Source: Candidatus Aegiribacteria sp.
Lineage (GTDB): Bacteria > Fermentibacterota > Fermentibacteria > Fermentibacterales > JCC-6
DNA: 9,633 nucleotides
Reading direction: 5' to 3'
Assembly (NCBI GenBank): GCA_030638185.1
Contig: DAOWFD010000229.1
Coordinates: 1 to 9,633, forward strand
Shown: in pieces, positions 1 through 5,065 of the stretch
Position numbering within the stretch: the first letter of the stretch is position 1
Layout: every line of letters begins with the position of its first letter
Position numbers and translations under genes: made by a program
The notes under the pieces: generated by a model
The model's input: the letters and a program-made list of their open reading frames with translations, nothing else
Database searches by the model: none
What the model was told of the DNA's origin: nothing

Positions 1-1
1 C

Positions 2-490
2 ATCAGGACAGATCACCTGGGTGATACCCTATGGTCAAAGACTGTCGGAGGAGATAATCTGGATCAGGGAAGATCAGTTGATCTTACGACTGACGGCGGG
101 TTTATTATTGCGGGAACTACTTACGATTACTTCGCCGGGGAATACAATATCTATCTGATAAAGCTGGGAAATGAAACTTCTGTCTCGCAGCCCGAGTCCG
201 GTTCGGAACCGGGATTGACCAATCTGAACAATTTTCCCAATCCATTCAGCAGCACAACAACAATAGCGTTTGATATCCCATCCGGGTCATGTGGATCTGT
301 ATCTCTTTCAATCTATGATATCTCCGGCAGAATTGTGACAATTCTTTTTGATGAACCGCTTAACACCGGCTCGTATAACACGATTTGGGACGGGAGGGAT
401 GCAGGAGGTCGGAGGCTTGATCCCGGAGTGTACTTCTGCAGGATCGAAAGCTCCACATTCAACATAACAAGACAGATGATCCTGCTATAG
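2..490 (+). CDS. Secreted protein, C-terminal part, with FlgD-like / type IX sorting domain (5' end outside window)
   Basis: The open frame runs in from the left edge and gives the last 162 residues. Visible residues 6-54 (GDTLWSKTVGGD ... DGGFIIAGTT ... NIYLIKL) look like one blade of the repeat found in secreted 'delta-60/SBBP-like' propeller proteins of FCB bacteria. After a short Ser/Pro/Glu linker (59-71) comes a FlgD-Ig-like C-terminal domain. It opens with NFPNPFSSTTTIAFDIP, continues with VSLSIYDISGR, then WDGRDAGGRRLDPGVYFCRI, and ends RQMILL. In Bacteroidota and relatives this domain directs export and surface attachment by the type IX (Por) system; in other candidate phyla it is common but the transporter is not always proven. 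The substrate or role of the whole protein cannot be told from this tail. The stop codon lies inside a 9-bp inverted repeat. Partial only because of the window edge. Confidence 0.85.
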   Translation: MRTDHLGDTLWSKTVGGDNLDQGRSVDLTTDGGFIIAGTTYDYFAGEYNIYLIKLGNETSVSQPESGSEPGLTNLNNFPNPFSSTTTIAFDIPSGSCGSVSLSIYDISGRIVTILFDEPLNTGSYNTIWDGRDAGGRRLDPGVYFCRIESSTFNITRQMILL

Positions 491-502
491 CCCGGATCAT
501 CT
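474..502 (+). terminator. Inverted repeat over the stop codon; possible weak terminator
   Basis: The 9-base arm AGATGATCC (474-482) is perfectly complementary to GGATCATCT (494-502), with an 11-base loop holding the TAG stop. A second, shorter hairpin (CCCG 503-506 with CGGG 512-515) follows directly. There is no U-run, so a standard intrinsic terminator is not supported; it could be a 3'-end stabilising or Rho-associated structure. Confidence 0.3.
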
Positions 503-713
503 CCCGGAGTTCGGGGGGGCTGTTTCGGGGGCAGATGTCCAGCGACAATATGTTCTTCCTGTCGTAAACTTGCGACATTTGTTGTGACATCAACCCCTAG
601 CGCAGGGATTTTGTCGCTGTACACGAGGATGAGGGAATGGTCCAGAGAATACTGCTTATCAACGCGGAGTATCTTTCAAATTGATCTCTGTACGTTTTCA
701 GTATGCTGACCAT
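491..713. other. Intergenic stretch with inverted GCGACA motifs, no gene recognised
   Basis: This 223-base stretch lies between the end of the sorting-domain gene and the end of the converging AbiEii gene. No reading frame here looks like a protein. Its left half has a cluster of one short motif in both orientations: CAGCGACAA (540-548) pairs perfectly with TTGTCGCTG (611-619), and inside it TGTCG (560-564) pairs with CGACA (573-577). The arms could form a nested RNA structure or be protein-binding sites. No T-run follows either converging gene. Function unknown. Confidence 0.4.
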
Positions 714-1532
714 CTATCGGCTCATGAATTTATTCAGCAAACCCAGCATATTACCTTCGGTTAAGAACTCAGCCTCGGATGGTCTCTCCAGAAACGGAGT
801 TACGTCCCTTCTGATATCTTTCCAGTTAACGGTTCGGAATTTATCCTTTAACTCCTGGGTGATATCCATGGAGAGAGCTCGATCCCTGGTCCATCCGGTC
901 TGAATAAGAGCGTTACATAGAAGTTTCATGTTGGGTAGAGGCCAGTCCGGGTCGGTCATATACCACATCAAGTCGTAGTAATCACGGCCCTTGGTATGAT
1001 TTCTTACAAAGACGGCATGCAGTTTCCCAGCCAATAGAGATGATTTGTTATGGTGCTGGAGCCGGAGTAAATTAAACCTCCGCACCATACTTACTTCCAG
1101 GTCAGCTCCTTCGGGCGGGTTTGTATCCACCTCAACTTTAATAGACAGAACCTGTGTGATACGGGGAGACAGACCGAGTTCGAAAGGTAACCCCGGAAAT
1201 CTGATCATGGTTCCCTGAACAGCTGATACTGATCTACTCTTAAGCGCGATATCGTAACCTTCCCTGGACAAACCGGCGACAACCCGCTCAATGGAGGACT
1301 CAAGATGAAAACCGTTGGACTTCCCTTCCAATGAAAAATCAAGATCCTCCGAAAACCTCGGCAGAGAATAGAGGAAGCGAAGGGCGGTCCCGCCACAGAA
1401 TGCCAGAGGAATCATAGCTCCGGTTTCCTGCAGGAGTCCCAGAATCCTGGCCTGCAGATATTCCCGCGTCCGGTTCCAGGCAGAGAGATTGTTTTCAGTT
1501 TCCCGGACAATACGAATCAACTCTTCCTTCAT
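714..1532 (-). CDS. abiEii: AbiEii-type toxin, nucleotidyltransferase of type IV toxin-antitoxin / abortive infection system
   Basis: 272 residues, the normal size for the AbiEii/AbiGii toxin family (DNA polymerase beta-like nucleotidyltransferases that halt growth, for example on phage infection). The four family motifs are visible: motif I GGTALR (47-52) with SEDLDFSL (61-68), whose D63 and D65 are the expected metal ligands; motif II KVEVDT (132-137); motif III LLAGKLHAV (166-174), with K170; and motif IV GRDYYDL (182-188). All catalytic positions appear intact, so it is probably active. Its ATG overlaps the antitoxin stop (ATGA, 1529-1532). A strong purine-rich ribosome site GGAGGAGG (1543-1550) lies 10 bases upstream, inside the antitoxin's last codons, so translation is coupled to the antitoxin. 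Known relatives use GTP and some modify tRNA; this substrate is not readable here. Confidence 0.93.
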   Translation of the reverse strand: MKEELIRIVRETENNLSAWNRTREYLQARILGLLQETGAMIPLAFCGGTALRFLYSLPRFSEDLDFSLEGKSNGFHLESSIERVVAGLSREGYDIALKSRSVSAVQGTMIRFPGLPFELGLSPRITQVLSIKVEVDTNPPEGADLEVSMVRRFNLLRLQHHNKSSLLAGKLHAVFVRNHTKGRDYYDLMWYMTDPDWPLPNMKLLCNALIQTGWTRDRALSMDITQELKDKFRTVNWKDIRRDVTPFLERPSEAEFLTEGNMLGLLNKFMSR

Positions 1533-2164
1533 ACAGTATTATCCTCCTCCCGTTTCAGAATGGATAGAATCCTGACTGCGGCTCTCTCAAGCTTGGGTTT
1601 CCCCCAGCGATGTGCAAATGAAACAAGTTTTTCCCCGTCTAACTCTTCGGTGTTCTGAAGTCGGAGCTGTTCCAGGTAACTTTCCGAATCTCCTTCGGAT
1701 TCCAGATAAATGAGATCCAAAAGCGCCTTCTCAGGAAAGGCTATTCTGGCTGTTTCTCCCGACGATACACTCACTGTTTCAAAACCCCATAGAAGGGATG
1801 ATTTAACATGTCTGAAAATGAAGTTACCAAGCTTGTTACTAATTGTTTCCGTACGACAGGAAGTAATGGAAACAACTGAGGGAACATGCTCCGGGATCAA
1901 CCCGTACCAGGCTAAAGCGGACTGACAACTGATGTAGGAAGCCGGTTTCATCGCGTTGGCAAGAACAAAGATGGAGGTAATCCCACCTGAATAGGGAGGC
2001 GCGATAGTATAGCACCCCCTTCTAAGCATGATCACCTTCCCCTCTCTGACCCATCGGGAGATCTGGGATCTAATGACAGCCGTGTTCACATCACCGGCAA
2101 GCAGCAACCCGGTGGTAAAAACAGGCGTGTTCTTAACAATTTCAAGCAATTCAATGAATTTCAT
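1529..2164 (-). CDS. abiEi: AbiEi-type antitoxin, winged-helix transcriptional regulator of type IV toxin-antitoxin system
   Basis: 211 residues. Residues about 1-58 look like the N-terminal winged helix of AbiEi antitoxins, with the signature RSQISRWVREGKVIMLRRG followed by CYTIAP. The C-terminal part has the family hallmarks: SALAWYGLIPE (82-92), a central beta-rich segment, and FPEKALLDLIYL (143-154). In studied AbiE systems this protein neutralises the partner without stable binding and represses its own operon by binding inverted repeats at the promoter; both are family knowledge, not seen here. It is the first gene of the pair, and the toxin start overlaps its stop by four bases. The ATG at 2164 is the only sensible start, but no Shine-Dalgarno sequence precedes it (AATATGTTATGTTCTCGCT). 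Either initiation is weak or the message is nearly leaderless, in contrast to the toxin's strong site. Confidence 0.92.
   Translation of the reverse strand: MKFIELLEIVKNTPVFTTGLLLAGDVNTAVIRSQISRWVREGKVIMLRRGCYTIAPPYSGGITSIFVLANAMKPASYISCQSALAWYGLIPEHVPSVVSITSCRTETISNKLGNFIFRHVKSSLLWGFETVSVSSGETARIAFPEKALLDLIYLESEGDSESYLEQLRLQNTEELDGEKLVSFAHRWGKPKLERAAVRILSILKREEDNTV
1543..1550 (-). promoter_or_regulatory. Strong ribosome-binding site of the AbiEii toxin
   Basis: On the minus strand GGAGGAGG sits 10 bases before the toxin ATG, within the codons for the antitoxin C-terminus (KREEDN). It is much stronger than anything in front of the antitoxin. This is unusual for a pair in which the antitoxin is expected in excess. 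Confidence 0.7.
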
Positions 2165-2338
2165 AGCGAGAACATAACATATTCGTTGATATACCGCAAT
2201 GTAAATTTGCTATTGTGACAGGGACGACTCCGGAGGCATTCAGGTTTCACACCTTGCGCGGTTTGGTAATATTCGTAAGTAGTAGTTAGAATCTTATCAT
2301 GCTGCTGCAATTGATTCATACGATGCTGAGACCGAACG
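2165..2338. promoter_or_regulatory. Divergent intergenic region with candidate abiE promoter
   Basis: 174 bases separate the leftward abiE pair from the rightward GrpB-like gene. On the minus strand TTTACA (2205-2200) and TATGTT (2181-2176) are spaced 18 bases apart and lie just upstream of the antitoxin start, a plausible promoter of the sigma-70 kind. The direct repeat AACAT-AACAT (2171-2180) overlaps the proposed -10 and could be part of an operator, but no long inverted repeat is obvious. No convincing promoter is seen for the rightward gene, and the missing N-terminal half of GrpB is not encoded here in any frame. Confidence 0.3.
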
Positions 2339-2923
2339 GTGGAAGTGAAAGTAAAGGAGGGTAGTAATGCCGATCATCAGGAATCTTCACCGGATGTTCG
2401 AACTATCCATTTGCACGTTGTTACGAAGGATAATATACAATGGAATGATTACATTCTATTCCGGGATACACTCCGTAACGATGCAGAGGTTCGAATGAAA
2501 TACGGTGATTTCAAGAGGAAGCTTGCAAGTAAGTTTCCCCGCGATCGGGAGTCGTATACCTCCGGGAAGAATGAGTTCATACAGGGAATCTTAAGAGAGA
2601 AGGATGAACAGATCAAAGCACTGCTCTCCTGGTTTGGCTCCGGAGCGGGGCCATGGTCAGGATTCCCTTCTTACGAATCCGCAGCGGAAGAACTGCTGCT
2701 TGATTATGAGATCGTTGAAATAGTTGATGTGCTCAAAACACATAAGTTAACTCCCGAGCAGACGGAGGGTGCCGCCCGGCTTTTCAGCGGGTGGAGCTTT
2801 CGCCGGAAGTATCCCGGGGGAATCAGGAGTGTTCCTGATGACCTCAGGGAAGTTCTTATGAACCATGTGAATATTAGTGGAGACAAAGACAAGCTGGAGC
2901 GAGCGAAGCGTGCCTTCAAGTGA
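2339..2923 (+). CDS. Truncated GrpB-family (UPF0157) C-terminal half joined to an unrecognised domain
   Basis: 194 residues from a GTG start. Residues about 18-87 match the C-terminal half of GrpB-family proteins: DVRTIHLHVV, then WNDYILFRDTLR, then VRMKYGDFKRKLA, then ESYTSGKNEFIQGIL. A whole GrpB protein (about 170-180 residues) begins with a nucleotidyltransferase-type half carrying a HIGSTSVPG-like motif; that half is absent here and is not found upstream. Residues about 95-194 form a second, unrecognised segment (WFGSGAGPWSGFPSYESAAEELL ... GWSFRRKYPGG), helical and charged at its end. The start is uncertain: GTG 2339 has no good ribosome site, while a near-perfect AAAGGAGGG (2352-2361 region) leads to an ATG at 2367 in a different frame. 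An indel near 2370-2390 could reconcile them. It is either a decayed gene or a rebuilt one. The next gene follows within 14 bases. Confidence 0.6.
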   Translation: MEVKVKEGSNADHQESSPDVRTIHLHVVTKDNIQWNDYILFRDTLRNDAEVRMKYGDFKRKLASKFPRDRESYTSGKNEFIQGILREKDEQIKALLSWFGSGAGPWSGFPSYESAAEELLLDYEIVEIVDVLKTHKLTPEQTEGAARLFSGWSFRRKYPGGIRSVPDDLREVLMNHVNISGDKDKLERAKRAFK

Positions 2924-2937
2924 CAGGGAAGAATGCC

Positions 2938-3501
2938 ATGGATAGAGATGCTATCAACAAGCAAATAGAGAACACCAGAAGTAAGGTGGAGTATGTTCTG
3001 GATATCTATTACATGGACAAAGGGTGCCCGTGCGATATCAAACAATTCATATACTGGACCGGCAAGCAGCAGGGACCGGGGTGGCAGGACAATATTCAGA
3101 ACCAGCTTGTTGAATCAGCTCTGAAATTAATCTGTTTTGAGCGAATCGATGATTGCGAGAAGTCCTGGGGCCTGGAAGGCTCGTACACCTGCACAAACTG
3201 CGGTGTTAAATGGAACTATTTTCTGTTGGAATGGAGAATGCTTGCATTCCATAAGCGGTTGGTGAAAGTCGGAGCCGATGATCCAGGCAGGCTGTACGAT
3301 GAGATAATTTGTGACGATGTTGCTGCAACGGTTGGATATGAACCTGACGGAAGGAAATCCCTGTCGCTTGAACAATGGGTCGCATTCATGCTGGGCAGAG
3401 ACTACAGGGCTGAGCTTTACAAAGCCAGCTACCCCACCTTTAAAAAAACAAAGGCAGGATTCTGGCAAAGACTGTTATCAGGTCTAAGATGCAGCAGGTA
3501 A
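2938..3501 (+). CDS. Cys-containing protein of unknown function with a possible zinc ribbon
   Basis: I do not recognise this family. From the ATG at 2938 it has 187 residues; that start has AGGGAA seven to eight bases upstream and is preferred over the GTG at 2920, which overlaps the previous stop. Visible features are CPC near residue 30, two further cysteines (ICFERIDDC), a CTNC motif in GSYTCTNCGVKWNYF that could be half of a zinc ribbon, and a helical C-terminal half with SLSLEQWVAFMLGRDY. The basic C-terminus ends GLRCSR. There is no signal peptide or membrane segment, so it is probably cytosolic. It is in the same direction as, and only 14 bases after, the GrpB chimera, so the two are probably co-transcribed. 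Their place beside AbiE raises a defence or immunity role, but nothing in the sequence proves it. Confidence 0.65.
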   Translation: MDRDAINKQIENTRSKVEYVLDIYYMDKGCPCDIKQFIYWTGKQQGPGWQDNIQNQLVESALKLICFERIDDCEKSWGLEGSYTCTNCGVKWNYFLLEWRMLAFHKRLVKVGADDPGRLYDEIICDDVAATVGYEPDGRKSLSLEQWVAFMLGRDYRAELYKASYPTFKKTKAGFWQRLLSGLRCSR

Positions 3502-3543
3502 TTAACATGGCGGTCACAGCCGCTGAAATGGAGGACCGGTTCA

Positions 3544-3681
3544 TGGAAAAATAGCATCCTGAAACACCTTGATCTCTGGGAAGACCCCAGGCCTCCGCCA
3601 GAGCCTCTGAAACCGGTATATGAACCCGATGCGGATTACATTCCATGGCAGGACGATGTTTCTGAAATAGAGGTTGGATGA
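3544..3681 (+). pseudogene. Frame-broken C-terminal tail resembling an IS91-type transposase
   Basis: Reading 3556-3681 gives 41 residues, beginning ILKHLDLWEDPRPPPEPLK and then EPDADYIPWQDD, before a TGA. The pattern 'I..HL.LWE....PPP' followed by an acidic and aromatic tail is what commonly ends IS91-family and related y2-type transposases. There is no start codon, and the frame is closed by the TAA of the preceding gene (3499-3501). A second frame running through 3490-3552 (MQQVINMAVTAAEMEDRFMEK) ends at a run of As just before it, as if a single-base indel split one original protein. None of the transposase core is present. It is best read as a scar of a lost insertion element at the edge of the accessory block. 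Recognition rests on a short motif, so confidence is modest. Confidence 0.42.
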
Positions 3682-3718
3682 ACTTTTCAGCGATCCGGCT
3701 TCTTGGGTGATGTATGTC

Positions 3719-4420
3719 CTATTGCTTTGAGTTCGAGGGGGCTGTCCTTATCAGAGATTCAGCTTCCTCCTGGGGAAGAATCCTCAGCTCTTCTCTTGAG
3801 CCCTTTCTGCCCTGAAGAATGATGCGTTCAGCGGGTTTTTCAGGGGAACCTACGGGCTGTATCTCCACCGGGTTTATGCCGGAAGTCCTGCAGCCAAGCA
3901 TGATTTCCGGAAGCGAGGATGGCCTGTTGATGATCAGGAATTTCCCACCGGGGACCAGGAGGTGCGCAGCCCCCCGGATGAACTGATAAAGAAGCAATTC
4001 CGACCCTCTCCTCGACCTGTCTCTTTCATCGCGGGGGCTTCTTCTCACAGATCCGGTCCTGCCGTAGGGAGGATTCAGAATAACGGCATCCGCAATACAT
4101 TCTGAAAAAGCGAGGGATATGGTTTCAATACTGCAGCATAACGCGGTGATGTCCACCGGAGTATTCTGCAGATTTCTTGAAGCCATCATCAGCTTCAAGG
4201 GATCGTACCTGATATCCAGACCGATCCATCTGCAACCAGGGTTAAGGGTTGAAGAGTAAAGAGCTGCGGTTCCGCTGCCGCAGCCGAGATCCACGATAAC
4301 CAAACCCGGTGTTGTGCGGAGAGCGGAAGCAAGAAGAAGTGTATCGGTTGTCACGGATGCTCCGGCATCCTGATAGACCCGTACCTTACCTGAAAGAATC
4401 ACCTGTTCAGGATTCTTCAC
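3719..4420 (-). CDS. trmN6: TrmN6-like tRNA adenine-N6 methyltransferase (COG4123 family)
   Basis: 233 residues; a class I SAM-dependent methyltransferase. Motif I is DLGCGSG (44-50), the acidic residue binding the SAM ribose is in GLDI (67-70), and the catalytic NPPYG (116-120) is the (N/D)PP(Y/F) signature of amino-N methyltransferases. The opening segment (QDAGASVTTDTLLLASAL) and the closing RIILQGRKGSREELRILPQ match the TrmN6/YfiC group, which methylates A37 of tRNA-Val in E. coli. The run between NPPYG and the next helix (RRSPRDERDRSRRG) is strongly basic, suitable for RNA contact. It starts at GTG 4420, 13 bases after the lipoprotein stop, with no clear ribosome site, and is the last gene of the long leftward unit. 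No terminator is visible in the 37 bases beyond its stop. PrmC- or RsmC-type roles are less likely because of the length and C-terminus. Confidence 0.75.
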   Translation of the reverse strand: MKNPEQVILSGKVRVYQDAGASVTTDTLLLASALRTTPGLVIVDLGCGSGTAALYSSTLNPGCRWIGLDIRYDPLKLMMASRNLQNTPVDITALCCSIETISLAFSECIADAVILNPPYGRTGSVRRSPRDERDRSRRGSELLLYQFIRGAAHLLVPGGKFLIINRPSSLPEIMLGCRTSGINPVEIQPVGSPEKPAERIILQGRKGSREELRILPQEEAESLIRTAPSNSKQ

Positions 4421-4433
4421 GATGCAGCCGAAT

Positions 4434-5054
4434 CTATCTGTATGTTACCTTGGCGACTCCCCAGGTATAGAATTCGCCCGTGTAGTCGTCTGGTCTGTAA
4501 TCGTACCATCGCTTCATCGACCATAATCCATAAGTGTCTTCCACCATGAGGAACATGACCCGCCCCTTAGTGGGACTGTCCCATCCGCAGTAGTCACTTC
4601 CCGCAGCGACGATCTCGTAGTCACGCCAGATCTCGGCTGAATCTGTAGGTGCAACAGGATCCGGCAGGGATGATATGGTGTTCATAATCACAGAAATAAG
4701 GCTGTCTTCGGGCAATCCCGACCCCTGAACAGCGTTGTAAATGTTCATCATGGTATTCTGTTCAACCTCGTAATCCCAGCTGCTGAAATTCCAGGAGCCA
4801 CCGAATTCTGTTGTATCCGCCCCATCGGCAATGAACATGTAGGACGAATCGCAGCATGCCATGGTCATGGAGACGGATCTTCCTTCCATTGAGTTTTCAA
4901 TATTAATGACAACAGTTGAGGGTGCATACGGCTGCTGCCAGGGGATCTCTTCCCCCGGATCAGGATCAGCTGGATCTCTGGGATCGAAGAAAGAACACGA
5001 AACAGCAGCTGAAAGAGTCAGTAAAAACAGAACGAATATAAATCGCTTTCTCAT
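4434..5054 (-). CDS. Predicted outer-membrane lipoprotein of unknown function
   Basis: 206 residues. The N-terminus is a lipoprotein signal: MRKR, a hydrophobic core FIFVLFLLTL, then the lipobox-like AVSC with C20 as the lipidated residue. Immediately after it is an Asp/Pro-rich linker (DPRDPADPDPGEE, 24-36), a typical flexible spacer holding a domain off the membrane. The rest is about 165 residues of acidic, Trp/Tyr-rich, beta-prone sequence with a CC pair at 67-68 and one later cysteine (DYCGWDS); no family is recognised. Its ATG lies 11 bases after the stop of the beta-barrel gene and has CAGGAA as ribosome site. The tight linkage suggests it is made together with the barrel and may act with it at the outer membrane. 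That pairing is inference. Confidence 0.75.
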   Translation of the reverse strand: MRKRFIFVLFLLTLSAAVSCSFFDPRDPADPDPGEEIPWQQPYAPSTVVINIENSMEGRSVSMTMACCDSSYMFIADGADTTEFGGSWNFSSWDYEVEQNTMMNIYNAVQGSGLPEDSLISVIMNTISSLPDPVAPTDSAEIWRDYEIVAAGSDYCGWDSPTKGRVMFLMVEDTYGLWSMKRWYDYRPDDYTGEFYTWGVAKVTYR

Positions 5055-5065
5055 TTTATTCCTGC

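Noticed and set aside
313..624. Minus-strand open frame crossing the sorting-domain gene and the gap after it
   Set aside because: It is antisense to a clear protein for over half its length, and the remainder has no recognisable motif or ribosome site.
703..903. Plus-strand open frame over the end of the AbiEii gene
   Set aside because: Antisense shadow of a well-supported toxin gene; no family resemblance.
3682..3718. Possible terminator between the transposase tail and trmN6
   Set aside because: No hairpin with a T-run is present on either strand in this short gap.
4960..5000. Repeated GGATC units that looked like a DNA tandem repeat
   Set aside because: They are explained by the Asp-Pro-rich linker after the lipobox of the lipoprotein; no independent repeat array.
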